Part shown: one piece after another, positions 1 to 24,897 of the stretch
Numbering within the stretch: position 1 is the stretch's first letter
Layout: every line of letters begins with the position of its first letter
Notes under the pieces: model-generated
Database searches by the model: none
The model's input: the letters and a program-made list of their open reading frames with translations, nothing else
What the model was told of the DNA's origin: nothing
Origin: Saccharina japonica
Lineage: Eukaryota; Sar; Phaeophyceae; Laminariales; Laminariaceae
Length of the DNA stretch: 64,000 bases
Direction: 5' to 3'
Assembly: GCA_008828725.1 (NCBI GenBank)
Contig: MEHQ01002204.1
Location: 563,532-627,531 of the forward strand
Translations under genes and position numbers: made by a program

Positions 1-533
1 TGTGAGAGCATCATCGTCAACATCATCATCATCATCATCATCGGTATCCTCGTCGTCATCATCATCACCACCACCATCACCGTCATTATCATCGTCATTA
101 TCCCGTCTGTTTCACTTTCGCATGGATCGGGAGAATGAACGAACGGATCAACCAAAATGCGGTTATCAACACTGTTCAAGAATTGGCGCATTACGCGGTA
201 AAATGTTCGTTCGCTCAGCCTTGGCTAACGTTAGGTACGTTGGCTGGCGTGCGTCGTCGCAAAAGCCAAAACTCGGAACGTTTGCCGGTGTGGGTGTCGC
301 CCAGCGCGGTCAACGCCACTACCCACAACACCTGAGTTTCCATTGCCTTTTCTAATAGGCGATATATGTACAAGGGTACTTCGTATGTATCGAAGCACGG
401 CGTGGTCTTATTAGGAGGCTATCGACGGCACTCTCAAAACACGCCGCCAACAGTGTCGTACACCTTCGTTTGTCAGGCTTTGAAAGATGCCACTATGTGC
501 TTGACCGGGAGGAATACAGTTGGTGTCACTCAC
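1..533. other. Left edge: probable intron of the LRR gene
   Basis: No further LRR exon with the expected CTCAC/CT borders was found. A minus-strand frame at about 210-332 stays open for about 38 codons after a CAG, but it does not keep the LRR phase and resembles no known cap, so it is not called. The first 100 bases are an ATC-rich microsatellite. Confidence 0.4.
7..101. repeat. Imperfect ATC/TCA microsatellite
   Basis: A run of CATCATC trinucleotides with interruptions. Read as protein it gives poly-Ser or poly-Asp, and there is no support for coding. Confidence 0.85.
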
Positions 534-12909
<12,376 letters not shown>

Positions 12910-14135
12910 TATTTGGGATGCGGCCTTTCGCGACGATTTCCTTGGGGATGAAAGCAAGAGGAGGGCAGCACAACAACAAGGGTATCGTTCACGTCAGTTG
13001 TTGCACACAGGTTCTGGTAGTGATCAGCTTCACATGCCCAGCAATTTCCATGAACGGTAGTACACCTCGCACCCTGATGCATATATACCTAGGGTAGGAG
13101 CAACTTATAGCGTAATACACACAGACAGATGCTCACGGTTTCATATAAATGGAACAGCCTTCCACAATTCTCAAGGTTTCAGGCAAATGCCTTTAATAAA
13201 CAGGAACATTCCAAGCACGTTCAGGCGTTTCAGGCATAATAAGCCTACCTACGTGCCCTCTTCCGAAACAAAATTGCCTTGCGTCGTGCCTATATCCACG
13301 TGCCTGAAAGCTGGGGCCTAGTCTGAACAACTATGTGGTGGCAGTTGTCAAGGAGCATCCACAAAAAAAAAATGGACACCATGAAAAAATGAAAAACAAT
13401 CGAACATGCTAAGAATTGACGAAGGGTTTTTCAGGAGATTAACAAATTCGGAACTCGTATACTGAAGCGAGTGTAGAACGCATCCAGTCTCTAATAAGAA
13501 ATCCAGTATCGAGCAGCCTTCCTGTGAATGTTTACTGTCCTTGAATAACATAGATATGATAGGTGTTCTGTACTCTACTTACTAGGTAGCGCAGCATTTG
13601 TACAGCAGTACGTGGTGGTGTATAGTCCATGCAGACGAAGAATTACGACACCAACAAACACTCCTGCAGCGGCCTTCTCCTCGAGAAGGTGATGGTCGAG
13701 ACGTTTCTGCGTTGCTTTTTGCTCTATGGCACTTTAAGCCTGAGGAACCAATGAACCTGGAAATCCGGATCCCTTCGTAAATAGGCGTGCTGTTTTCAGG
13801 CACTATATTTGAGGGCGGATTTGGATACGTTTTACAATTTGCCACGTGAAACATTTTCCGGTTTGAACAAAGAAATAACTTTTGACGGAAGAAACAAAAG
13901 GCCAAAAACCGTTTCCAGGGCGTCCCACATGCAGACCAATTGGACGTGAAAGCCTCATGAGCCAAACTAAAACAAAAGGGGGCGGGAAACCATTCATCTC
14001 GTAATTCTTCAGTTCGTTGGAACAGGATTTCGTTTTGGAAGGGGCCCCTTCGGGCAGAAAATGTTCGTATTGATAGGAGAACTGCAGTCCTAGAAAAAGT
14101 TAATCCGTTCTTCTTTTTTTTTTTCAGATGCGGTA
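12910..14135. other. 5' flank of the LRR gene
   Basis: Upstream of the minus-strand start codon. No convincing core promoter and no further exon are visible. Several 60-130 codon frames exist but lack homology or splice support. Confidence 0.4.
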
Positions 14136-14310
14136 CAGTACCGGCCAGCTCATAAGAAACCAGGAATCCGGCTTAGGCTGACTTTCTTACTTTAGAAAGG
14201 GGTGTGTCCCACACTAACCTCAGTATAGTAGCTGTCGACTTTCTTATTTTCCCCGTTCTGTTTAGGCTGAGTTTCTTGTGGGGCACTTTCTCATGAGAGG
14301 GCCGGTAGTG
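14136..14310 (+). mobile_element. MITE family C (TA target site), copy 1
   Basis: About 175 bp with inverted ends CAGTACCGGCC and GGCCGGTAGTG, flanked by TA on both sides, as in Tc1/mariner-type MITEs. Subterminal inverted blocks carry GGCTTAGGCTGACTTTCTTA and GGCTGAGTTTCTTGTGGG. Confidence 0.8.
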
Positions 14311-14430
14311 TACTACTTCTGGTATAATTTATATTCTATGACTCCGTTTCGAACCCTTCTCAGCCTCCTCTGCACTTTTATTCAGAGTGCAACCACTCAC
14401 TGCTCACTGCAACCTCCCAACAGGCCGGTC

Positions 14431-14775
14431 GCCCCGGTGGTCTAACAGGTAGCCACGAAGCCTGTTAGCGTTGGAGGTCGGGCGGGGTTCGAGTCTCCTC
14501 GTATGGAGATTTTTATCATCATATGACACCAACCTACTGTCGAGAACGCATATTATAGCGTGGGTAAAAAAAACAATTCGGCGAAAGTTGACGAGGGAAG
14601 AAAGTGCTGAAGATTTCTCGCGATAAAAATGCAAGGCAAGAACCGTATGTAGTGGGGGAGGAGGAGGGGGAGCCTACTTTGCGACCCCGGGTCTGAGTTA
14701 CGACTAGGAAGGAGAGAGAAAGGAAGAGCGAAGATAATACATAGGATGGACAAGAAAACATAAAAAAAATGATGA
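14431..14775 (+). mobile_element. SINE family 1 with tRNA-like head
   Basis: The head has a pol III A box TGGTCTAACAGG (14438-14449) and a B box GGTTCGAGTC (14486-14495), at normal tRNA spacing. The tRNA-unrelated body is shared with copies at 12540, 25376 and 25886. The head does not fold into a clean tRNA, so this is a SINE, not a tRNA gene. Confidence 0.7.
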
Positions 14776-14924
14776 CCCTCTTCCCCATCCCCTCTCAATT
14801 ACGCCAACGATTCAGTACCGCCCCACAAACCCCAGATTTCTTTCGTTCAAGCATCCATTTTCTCCGGTTATATTGCTCAGGCCTACGTACGACACAGCCG
14901 CTTTTTTAGAGACGGTACGTCACG

Positions 14925-15308
14925 GGGAGAATTTTCGTCTCAGGAGCAGGATCGATCCGACGCCGTTTTCATCACGAGAAATGCCTCTTATTTCAAAAAC
15001 GACCCCCCGTACCTCTATTAATAAAACCCAAAGACGAATTTGAAAAATGGCAGTTTCTCCGGCTTCTGATACTGATTTAACTCGGATTTTCGACGAAGAC
15101 ACCGAGAGCACAATAATAGTAGGCGACCCTTCCTGGGCCTCTAGTTCGACTGTCCGTAGTATCCTGCGCTGCCACAGCAGAGTGTAGATGCTGAAAAATA
15201 GCTCCGAAACGATCTAAAGTCTTGCAGCTGTGAGCACCTTCGTTTCGTGATGCAAACACAGCAATGATACCTGCGCCCCCTTGCAGATTCAAGAGCCCCA
15301 ACACCTCC
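14925..15308 (-). repeat. Dispersed coding-like repeat, copy 1
   Basis: Inverted relative to 40722-41070. On the minus strand it is open for about 75 codons and contains GLLNLQGGAGIIAVFAS and ALGVFVENPS before a stop. The second copy keeps similar peptides. No family was recognised. It has no start ATG, so it is probably an exon or transposon fragment. Confidence 0.45.
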
Positions 15309-15451
15309 TTTTAATAGAGACTGTATATCACGAACCAGTCACGCGTATACATTGGTCGGGAGCAAATCTGAGCATTAGAATTGGATCTATGATATACCGT
15401 GGTCGGTGAGGAGTAATTATATGGTGTTATGGTACCAGAAAAGAAATAATA

Positions 15452-15623
15452 CAGTATCCCGCTGATAAGAAACCAGAAATCGGGCTTAGGCTGACTTTCT
15501 TATTTGAGAAAGGGGTGTGTCTCACACTAACTTCAGTATAATAGCTGTCAAATTTCTTATTTTCTCTGTAATGTTTAGGCTGGGTTTCTTGTGGGGCACA
15601 TTCTCGTGAGAGGGTCGGTAGTG
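15452..15623 (+). mobile_element. MITE family C, copy 2
   Basis: TA-flanked, with ends CAGTATCCCGC and TCGGTAGTG. The internal sequence closely follows copy 1. The first terminus has mutated. Confidence 0.75.
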
Positions 15624-16227
15624 TATTGCTGCTGTAAAAAAGACGAAGAATGTGTTTTTCAAAAGACTCAGCAAGTACTCTTCTTTATTTTTGTTGTGAC
15701 CGAAGTGGCCCAAAATAAATAAAATGCAACTTCGACAAATATATATGTTCATGGTTTTGTGAAAATTATTAGTTCGTTGATGTGATAAGACTGGGTGAGA
15801 CACAGAGTATCCCCTTGCAGGTTTGTATATTAAGCATCCTTGGTGTCATTCACTTTCCGTAGAGTCAAGCGTAGAAGAGAAGCAGCTTTATATTAATCCC
15901 CGAGCCAGATGACATCCGCCTCGGGACGGGCTTCACATATGGCCCTCAGGTCTTATAAATACCCCGAATTCGAATGCCATCCAAGTTATACGAAAACGGC
16001 CCAATTAACTATACAGAGGTAATTACTGGCCTTCCTAGCCCATACCATTACATTGATGTTCGCCCTCGACAACATGAAATTTACTTGATTTTAATGTCGT
16101 CGAATAAAAATAACTGCTAAAATAAAACGTTACTTGCTCGCTCGGCCCTGGTGATCCCGTCGGCGGTAGCACTACTTATGTATGATAAATATATATATAC
16201 AAAAACACCCCATACATATATATATAT
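15624..16227. other. Intergenic, no gene seen
   Basis: Ends in a TA microsatellite at 16214-16236. No supported coding sequence. Confidence 0.5.
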
Positions 16228-16575
16228 ATATATATAACGAACCACAGGTGGTTTATGCGCTACAAATACTAATAGTAGACCCACTCTATCGCGTCAACTC
16301 GTCGGAACACTATAGTATAGTATACCTGGTACGTTTATTTCAGACTGTTTAATTTTAATTTTAATTTTAATTATTTTTAAATATTTCTCCCCCCACAAAT
16401 AGACACACACTTCCTGAATTCTACAGCCTCAGATTGTGTCCCCCTCATACGGGATGTACATCCTACATGAGGACGTATAAAATCCGTAAGTACGCGCGAT
16501 CGAAGTATTACACTCAGCTAGCCAAGATGAGCTTCGACGAAATCCTCGAGCTCACAGCTGTTGTTTTTTTGTTTT
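16228..16575 (+). repeat. Dispersed repeat encoding a KMSFDEILELTAV-like peptide, copy 1
   Basis: Inverted relative to 27353-27665. The plus-strand frame contains CPPHTGCT, IRKYARSK and LAKMSFDEILELTAV, all of which recur in the other copy. The KMSFDEI peptide resembles one I recall being annotated repeatedly in eukaryotic gene sets, which I could not check. A TTTTAA-rich tract near 16348-16372 interrupts it. Confidence 0.5.
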
Positions 16576-16764
16576 TTTTAAATAAAATATACCATCGCCC
16601 ATTTCGGCGTATTTCAAAAGTTATGGCCCGAAACGCTGTACTCGTGTTACAAAAGTTATCTTGCACGGGCCATACTATACCTACCTGGTGTTAATAGTGC
16701 ATACTACAGATGTAGTGTCGCAATAAAATACCTGGTCAACGAAATAGAGGAGCAGTACACCCAG

Positions 16765-16915
16765 TACAGCAGTGCAGGACACCTAACTAACTAATACTAA
16801 AAAATAGGAAAGATGGCCCAGGCTGCGTTTCTTATTTCTGAGAGAGGGTGCTAATTCCAAGATAACGACTCTCGAATTTCTTATTTCCCTCTCAATACCA
16901 GGCAGACTTTCATAT
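16765..16915 (+). repeat. Degenerate MITE, related to families B and C
   Basis: Starts with a CAGTGCAGGACACCTAACTA block like family B and continues with GGCTGCGTTTCTTATTT like family C. No intact right end. Confidence 0.4.
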
Positions 16916-17489
16916 TATCCTGTTTATTGTTTGTTGTCCTGTGCTGCATGCAACACTACTCCTACAGGACAAAATATGCCTAGTAAACATACTGAAATAT
17001 ATAGTTAACAGGACCAAATATGCTTAGTAAACACACTGAAATATATAGTTTTTGTGTACCAGATGGGTCCTGCTTACTATGGCCCCACGTAAAAGTCTTG
17101 TTAATAATTTGAGGGTTACGAATTTCAGGTCGCGGTTCTTGATGATCTGAGAAAGCTTACAGCTAGTTATGATACCAGCTGGTTCCAGCGACAGCAGCAG
17201 CAAGTTTTCCGCTTCAAACTCTGCACCCTGGTCGAAGACGAGAGTTGGAAAACGAGATTTGACAGGGGGTTGCTCATCAGGGGGTTGCTCAGAAATAGTA
17301 TTACTGCTGTAAAAAAAACGAAAAATATATATTTTTCAACTCTCGAGTACTCGTGTTTCATCATGACGGAAGGAGCCCCTTAAACAATCTTCTTCAATCA
17401 TGGCGCAAAAACAGTGATTTTCCGTGATTTCGTTAAACAAATAGTTCATAGTTCCCCTACATCGAAAAAAGATGTTGTTGTTGTTGTTG

Positions 17490-17600
17490 TCTTCACATTA
17501 AACCCGTTCTTTCTACTCAACCACATCAGCACACCCAGTGCCTGTCCTGATTCCCAATCCTAGAGAGATACAAATTCTGTGGGCACAGACTGTGAAACAG
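17490..17600. repeat. Dispersed repeat, CTTCACATTAAACC family, copy 1
   Basis: Shares CTTCACATTAAACC, TTCTAC, CATCAGC-(A)CACCCAGTG and CCTGTCC-type blocks with 46331-46445. Confidence 0.5.
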
Positions 17601-18138
17601 AGAAAAACCAAAACAAAATAAACGCAAATTAATGGGTAAAGCAAGTGAGATGCGTAACGTACCGGGTACGAGAACACAGCGACACGAGCCGAACCAAAAA
17701 ATGTATACCTTGTATAGGGTTTCCAAAAAGCTCAACACATCGTGGTAGCGCTTTATGTAAACAGCCCTGCCTGTATGACTTGCAGAACACAACAGGTAAC
17801 CTGGTGCCACGGGCGTCTTTATTCTCTTCGTTCATACCCTCATGACACTGATCATGACAGCACACGTGTAGCGTCAAAATATTTCACGTATCGACCAGTT
17901 CATGGTCTCAGTCTAAACATAATAATACGGGTTTTATGTACCCCGCGTAAATCCCTATGCAACAGCGCCTCTGCAAGTATTAGAAAAAATTACCATATAT
18001 CTCACGAACCACGGCCTGCTGCTGCGGTTATGACAGCTCGCACGCCAAAACCACAGATGATTCACAGCTTCGCCGATTTTGTCTCCCTTGTTGATGCGGT
18101 CACGTGGATAAGCTTTGTATTGTGAGTTTCAGTCTATA

Positions 18139-18312
18139 CACTACCGGCCTTCTCACAAGAAAGTGCCCCACAAGAAACTCAGCCTAAACATTACGGGGAA
18201 ATGAGAAAGTCGACAGCTATTATAATGAAGTTAGTGTGAGACACACCTCTTTCTCAAATAAGAAAGTCAGCCTAAGCCCGATTTCTGGTTTCTTATGGGC
18301 GGGCCGGTACTG
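18139..18312 (-). mobile_element. MITE family C, copy 3
   Basis: TA-flanked, with ends CACTACCGGCC and GGCCGGTACTG, inverted relative to copies 1 and 2. Confidence 0.8.
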
Positions 18313-18400
18313 TACACAAAGTTACTGCCCGAAGGTCGAATGCGACGCTTTCTTCTCGAACCAGCTCGTATATGTTATACTTCGTATTTGTTTTACATAC

Positions 18401-18542
18401 TGGTGAACATCTGTGATCAGCAAGGAAATCCGCTCCAAATCCTTTACAACGACATGCTCAATGTTGTTGACATCCGCCAGCCGCGAGGTTCTTAATGTCT
18501 GTCTCGCCTCGTTGCCGTTTCCCTCACAATGTTCCCTGGAAC
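18401..18542 (-). CDS. Putative internal exon, function unknown
   Basis: A 142-nt minus-strand interval with a pyrimidine-rich acceptor (CTTGCTTTGCTACCTTCTAG) and a GTATGT donor. It is open in one phase (2 nt, 46 codons, 2 nt) and contains TSRLADVNNIEHVVVKDLER and ISLLITDVH. The pattern faintly resembles a leucine-rich repeat, but the family was not recognised. No neighbour exon was found in the matching phase. It could be a chance ORF. Confidence 0.3.
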
Positions 18543-20232
18543 CTAGAAGGTAGCAAAGCAAGCGTGTCTGTTTATACACACACATACCTTGAGATGGTGA
18601 GCACCGCAGTGCAGAAATGCAGCGGGATAGAGAGGCTCTGGTCCTCCTGTGAACGATTTAATATACGAAGTATTTGCTGTCTTGTGCTGCCTGCTGTAGG
18701 AGAACCGATCAGATTGAGGCCGTCAGAGAGTTGTCGCCACCCAACAGCAGTGCCGGAGGCGTTGGTGCTGTACTATGTTGAATTGCGCCACAAGCTTGTT
18801 GTCCTGGTCAGAGCACGTTGTGTGGTTTTGGGTCTTGCAGCTTGGGTGGGGTGTGGTACCGCTACTTTTTGTTCAGAGAGGACATGTCAGAAGTCCCAAA
18901 TATTCAAAATACAAGAAGACTTCTTGTTGAAATTGATGTTTTCGAATTTATTTTGGAAAATATATGCCTGCTTGATTATTCACTTTTCGTTTTTCGTCCA
19001 AATTATATGCATAGGGGCCCAACAGATTACCAGGTACTTGTCTGTTCAGCAGTATGGCTCTATGTACGCTTGGGGGGCTGGGGACTGGCTAATCCGACGT
19101 TCCGTCTGAAAGCGGGGTGTCCTGCTGTTGTTGGTGTTCTCACCTGAATAACTCATCGCCAAAAATATGTTAATAAAAATATACAATAATATGTAGTAAA
19201 TAGCCCGTCGTCACAGACAGGACAGGCTCCAAACAATGTGGAGTGGAGAAGAAAGAAATCCAGTACCTCCATCCAGGAAAAAAAAACAAAAATATGTACA
19301 TAATACAAAATACGAAGTACCTGCTACTGGTATTCGTACATATGTACAACGCGGCAGTGCGATACTCGTACACATACCTTAACCACGTATTCCCTTTTAC
19401 TACTGGAAAAATAGTACTATACTAAATCCAAGTCGTTTGTACCCAAAAATGTGGGTGCGGTTCCAAAAGGTGGCACATTCATGGGCTCCAGGATCAATAC
19501 TTGTAGTATTCACTTTTCATTCGTTCGGTACTTGTAGGATGTCTTCCTTGAAGGTTTCGGGAAATAAAAAAAATAAAAAAATACAGTCACTAATAATGCG
19601 GTGAGGGGGGATATTATCGTGGTTCGCAGGCATGATAGGTTCGGAATTGTTATTGTAAAACGAAAGCGGCGCAGCCGCGTTTCTCGCCTGTTTTGGGCCG
19701 TTTTGAGTCTGGTTTGTTTTGTGGTTAGGGTTACGAGTAGGGCCTGGAGTAGGGTTAGGGCAGGGGGTGGGTTAGGTCTACGACCATGCCTTAGGAAGTA
19801 AGTTCTCACTAGCTCGCAAACAACGAACAACCCGGCCCTCCGTAGGGAGCACACCAAAAAAAAAAATCGAACCTATGCTCTGTTTTTCGAGAGCCAAACA
19901 GGTAGGGGGTGTACTAAAACCAAGTAATAAAAACGTGCTTATTTTTTCGTCATTTCTCTCTACGTAAGTAAGTAATCGTACAGAAAATCTCAAAACGCTC
20001 CGTTTTTGTTTCGCTTTTTTTCTTGCTTCTCGAGGAGTTGAGTGTCCAATCTACTAGTTAATACTATACTGTCTGTGCTTGGCAAGACTAAGACTACTGT
20101 ACAGTAGTATTAAATAGTCGATCGATATTAAAAACATTAATCGTATTAAATATATAGCATAATATAAAAAAAACGTAATATTGATGTTTCCGATGAAAAC
20201 CAACACTTTTCTTCCCTTGGAATTAATTCAGT
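18543..20232. other. Intergenic, no gene called
   Basis: A 204-codon plus-strand frame at 18495-19109 has low-complexity, TM-like content and no recognisable domain, and was not accepted. A degenerate TTAGGG tract lies at 19722-19775. Confidence 0.45.
19722..19775 (+). repeat. Degenerate interstitial telomere-like tract
   Basis: Several GGTTAGGG, TAGGGTTAGGG and GGGTTAGG units within about 55 bases. Confidence 0.5.
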
Positions 20233-20241
20233 TTTTTTAAA

Positions 20242-21408
20242 GAACAGTGGCCAAAATCGGGTATACCCGATGGGTTTGTGGCCAAAACAGGGTACCATTG
20301 GATTTTTGTGACCGCGACGACCCCAGGGCGCCATCTCATTGGCCAGAGCCGGCCACCACCCGACGCTGGCCACAAACCCATCGGGTATACCCCATTTTGG
20401 CTACTCACCCCCCAAGAGGTACCCGATTATTACACCCACCTACCCGAAAATTACCGGGCTGTTCGACCACAACGGCCCAACAGCCCACCACGCACCAGCC
20501 GACTATCACGACCAAGTTCATCGAGTTTCATGCCCCCAGCCAGCCCTGTTACCGACGGAACCATTTGCTTGATAGATATCCACCCATCCGCTCGATAAGT
20601 ATCCATGATTTGGTTGATTCGCGCAGCATCTCACTCCCAACCAAACTTAAGACCCTCAAAACACGGCACAGCAGTAGTAGTAGTAGTAGTAGTAGTAGTT
20701 GATTCGCTCCCTCTCCCACCCACACAGCACCGCTCTCTCTCTCCCTCCTCATCTCCGAACCATAAGCTACTATCCACCTTCAGCACAGCAGTAGCAGTAG
20801 CTGATTCACAGCGCTCTCTCTCCTTCTCCCAACCAGAAGCCACCTCTCATCACGTCTCATCACAGCACAACAGTACGTGTACCGTGTACAGCAGTAGTAC
20901 CAGCCATCTCACAAGAAACCGGAAATCGGGTTCAGGCTGACTTTCTTATTCTAGGCTCGCGCGAAAGCTCATCTTCTAATGCTGCGCTTTCTTATTTAGG
21001 TCCCCAAGACTAAACCACCAAATCGCCAATCACCCAAATCATGAATATATATCAAGCAGATAGATTCGCCAGTCACAGATTGGAACTCGGCTAGATACAT
21101 CGTAATACGTCGTGATACGTATGCTGGTGCTTGGTACGTCGTAATCATCGGCTGATGCGTGGTGGGATGCTCGGCCGTTGTGGTCGAACAGGCCGGCCAT
21201 TTTCGGGTAGGTGGGTGTAATAATCGGGTACCTCTTGGGGGGTGAGTAGCCAAAATCGGGTATACCCGATGGGTTTGTGGCCAGCGTCGGGTGGTGGCCC
21301 GCGCTGGCCAATGAGATGGCGCCCCGGGGTCGACGCGGTCACTATAATACAATGGTACCCTGTTTTGGCCACAAACCCATCGGGTATACCCGATTTTGGC
21401 CACTGCTC
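20242..21408. mobile_element. Mutator-like non-autonomous element 1 (fold-back)
   Basis: A 1167-bp element with arms of about 380 bp inverted to each other. Termini are GAACAGTGGCCAAAATCGGG and its complement ending GGCCACTGCTC. A perfect 9-bp duplication TTTTTTAAA lies at 20233-20241 and 21409-21417. A 9-bp TSD with long TIRs is typical of Mutator-like elements. No transposase is encoded. The loop carries an AGT microsatellite (20671-20700) and a family C MITE fragment near 20880-20960. Confidence 0.8.
20671..20700 (+). repeat. AGT trinucleotide microsatellite
   Basis: Ten uninterrupted GTA/AGT units in the loop of the fold-back element. Confidence 0.9.
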
Positions 21409-21417
21409 TTTTTTAAA

Positions 21418-23800
21418 GATACCTGGTATTAATAGTAACTATTATATCTACATACCTATATATGTACAAGGTTCCCCTTCGGGATGTTGGCCACTTGAAG
21501 TGCCGGGGGTGTCGCAAAGTGAAAATAGATCGCACATGCTTCATAGTTTAATTTTTGGAGCAAACCTGTGGCATATAGACTGTAAACGTAGTAGCGACGG
21601 TCATTCCTAACGAAACAACTGTCACGAGATGATATCGTATCTGAGGTGCAGTAGGCTCCCGGTCGGTGTTAATAAACTTCAGTTTGGTGTCCAGGCTCAA
21701 CGACTTGTTTTGTTTCTGAAGTCGATCTACTGTAACTATGTTTTGTTGGGGTTAAAGTCGATCCCACAGTCGTACTGTAGTTATCATGGCTGTTCTGCGC
21801 TGCACAGTTGAGTATACAGAAGATAGTTATGACAGAGCTGTTGCCCGACGAGTCCCGCCCCGGTCCTAGATAAGACTATTCACTCGTACGTAATACCTTT
21901 TGGGCGGGTACCCTGATACGCGTTTAGCAGCCGAGTACTCGTCTAAGGGCGCCTGTCGAACAGCTGGATACCCGGGTGCCCTGGGCCCAAATTCTCGGCG
22001 AGTATGAAATGTTATCCATACCCGTGACGGGTATTAGCGGTTTTGTTGTTTTTGATCGCTGCTGTACGAGTAAAGCGCGGGAGATGTTAAAATCAGTGGG
22101 GGAGATTTTGCTGGAATCGCACATCAAACACACACGCATACACAATGAAAGACAGAACACAGCAAAGCAGTAATCGTTGTTCGTAGCTGTCACAACTAGA
22201 TCTGCTGGATTCCTCCTGCTACTACTCGTATAGCTGTCTACTACGATAAATAGCGCATCGGCTGCTTTGTATTTTTTAGTCTAGACTCGAGACATGTACG
22301 AGACTCGAGACATGTACCCGTAAAATTCAGCAGTACTCGTAGTACTACTTACTGTACCAACATACTCGTATTCGTACGTATGGAGATGGGTCTATCGTTA
22401 ACGTAGATAGAGAGAGGTAGATATGATATGCATACTGCTTGTGCATATGTACTCGTAGATCTGGGTACGTACTTTACGTAGATTCCAAAATACTGGAAAT
22501 TAGTTCGTACAAATTTACACAAAATGAACATGAAATTGTTTAAGCGTCTTGTTCAACTGCTATCATACTGCTGTACACAGCCCACAGAGAGCAGACGCAT
22601 GCAACATGGTATCAACTACTGTACTGCTGCACGGCGCTTGATGTGCGCCTCGTTCAATGTCGGTGTGGTCCCTGCTGTCTCGTGCGTGCAGCAAAGTTCA
22701 TACGGATGAAAAAACGAAAAAGCAGTCGTACGAGAGGTTTTCCATAGTAGTTGCGAGGCGGTGTCATGTCGGAACGTCTCCCCTGAGTTATTTGCCAGAT
22801 TTCGCGACTTTGAACGCCCAGAGCACGCCCCACGGGCCTCGGCCAGGACCAGCACTTGCGCCGCGGTGTAAACGCGGGCCCCCTGCGTGCCCCGCAGCCG
22901 ACAGCGCGAGAAAAGACCCGCGGCCGGAGATGAAAAGTGAAAGTATTCCGGGAAAATGTCCATTTGGTACCTAGACATATGTATGTTCGATATTGAAATA
23001 GTATACGTCGTATCTACTATTAATATTAATACGTTCTACGTATGATATTGAAATATCTTATGTATACGTATGATAATAATCCACTACGAGCAAACTGCAA
23101 CTGATCTATTCTACGATCCACGTTTGAGCGCGGAGCGTCTTTTGACCATGCAGGGATGACGGCTAAAAAAAAAGCACAAAAAAGCGAACGTCGCACGTTC
23201 GTTCGCGTCAAAAGCGCCTATCAATCATTGTTATTGTGTGAACGTCTCCCACGAACGAACGTCAACAACCGCAAACCCTTGAAAGGCGTGTAATCAAGGG
23301 GGTGGATCACTCTCATCCCTGTTCTATATTCCAGGTACTCGCGTACCATATCATACCAACCAGTCAGTATACATATATTAGGCAAAAACCGTTTGCTTGC
23401 ATGCGGGCCACATCCGAAGTACGAGCACTCGTACTACTCCTTCGTACAGTTTGTAATCGTTCTCAAAGCCGGTCGGTTGTGATTGCTGCGCGTGCGTCCC
23501 TAAAAAACATGATTCTCTGGCTCCCCAGGTATTGGAACGAAGCAGGTATATTAATGTACGGCCGTATATGGTATGATACCGTTACGTCCCTACGATCCCG
23601 CCGTTCGGAGGGGGCGGTGGTGGTGGTGGGGGGGCGTTGTAAGGCTTGTGCGCTGGACAGGGTAGTCGATCGATAGGTTACCCCTCATAGTTCAGGCAAC
23701 GCAATCTTTAAATTATAAAATTAATTCTAGCCTAGATGAATTTTCACGCATCGCTTTGAAGATGTCAACTAACTCCAACAAACGCCACGGCAGCCGGCTG
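21418..23800. other. Intergenic, no gene called
   Basis: 2.4 kb. It contains a short block at 21468-21540 (CCCCTTCGGGAT followed by GGGGTGTCGCAA) that recurs inside the element at 44056-44683. Frames up to 124 codons are present but unsupported. Confidence 0.45.
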
Positions 23801-23891
23801 CCGAAGACCGTTGCCCGATACCCCACCGACATATCGACCTTCCCGGTCACACAATGAGGTCGTCGGTGGGGTATCGGGCAACGGTCTTCGG
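23801..23891. repeat. Perfect 30-bp inverted repeat hairpin
   Basis: Arms 23801-23830 (beginning CCGAAGACCGTTGCCCGATA) and 23862-23891 are exact reverse complements around a 31-base loop. The loop contains a further CGACCT/AGGTCG pairing. No mismatch was seen. Confidence 0.9.
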
Positions 23892-24010
23892 TAACAAGGA
23901 GTTGTTCGCCAAACCTTCCTTCTTAAGGTTGACATCAGTGATACCGTTACTATTATTAGATCTTTTTTCCGACAAAGTGCAGGACATTGTTCATTCAGAA
24001 GTAAATAGAT

Positions 24011-24484
24011 GACACAATGATACAAACTGTTCGTCTGGTCAACATAGGTCAAGGACAGTTTATGGTACCTGGTTCCCGTTATCGCTTGCCGCTCGTGATA
24101 ACCGATATCCGGGGGTCCTCATGAACATGCTAGACTTCTGATAGACACACGATTTAGCTTGTACCGAGCTCGTGCATTGACACTACCTGGGTCCTCGTGG
24201 TAAACAAGTGCTGGCGTTGGCGATCTTGCTGCTCTCGCCTCCTCGAGCTGACGATGCTCCAACTCACAGAGTGGTTGGCTTTAGATTTGGCTCAGGTGTG
24301 TCAAGCGCTCGCTCCACTTGATTAGTGAGCAAGAAGAGCCCTCCTCACGAGATTTGGCGTTGAGCCGGTTTTCCACTTAAGGAGGCCTTTTCACGAGGGC
24401 ACCTTCATTCTTCATCTCCCTTAAACTGGGCTTCCCCTTACCGCCTTCGAATATTGCGTACTATCTAGGTGCACCGTCGTAACA
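24011..24484 (+). repeat. 474-bp direct repeat, copy 1
   Basis: Repeated at 24898-25371 in the same orientation and with the same length, with scattered substitutions and small indels. A TG...CA inner boundary (24018-24484) would suit an LTR, but no target duplication, primer site or polypurine tract was found. A solo tandem duplication is equally possible. Confidence 0.75.
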
Positions 24485-24897
24485 TCCCCCCCAGCTAAGT
24501 GGCCAGAGATGAACAATCGCGCGACACTTCCGATGTATATCAGAAGACGCTATTTCGGCAACTATGTTTCAACCTACGGTCCGTTGCTTCTCAAAAGGTT
24601 AAGGGTTGCTATTGGTTTGAGGGGGGGGGGTGTATAGGTTTGGGCGGGGGGGGTGGCTTGGTACTTCACGTCGATCATGTATGTGATGTTTCATATTGTC
24701 GCCCGACTCCTCGTACGATCAATAGTCCGCACCTCACGCTGGAATTTTCCCGGCGTACTGCATCTTCGTGTATGAAGTATTCACCATTTTAGCTTGATAC
24801 TCCGCGTCGACCTTTTGTCGATGTGTCGCTCATACGCTCTTTCGCCCGGGTAGTTGGGGGGGGTAAAGTTTGAAGCCCGAGTTTGACTCACGGATTG

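Noticed and set aside
14431..14505. Possible functional tRNA gene
   Set aside because: A and B boxes are present, but no clean cloverleaf or anticodon arm, and the sequence continues into a repeated SINE body.
18495..19109. 204-codon plus-strand ORF
   Set aside because: No domain, odd composition, and it overlaps an antisense exon-like interval. Open frames of this size occur by chance in 64 kb.
23801..23891. Rho-independent terminator or CRISPR-like repeat
   Set aside because: The context is eukaryotic, there is no T tract, no repeat-spacer series, and the arms are too long and perfect.
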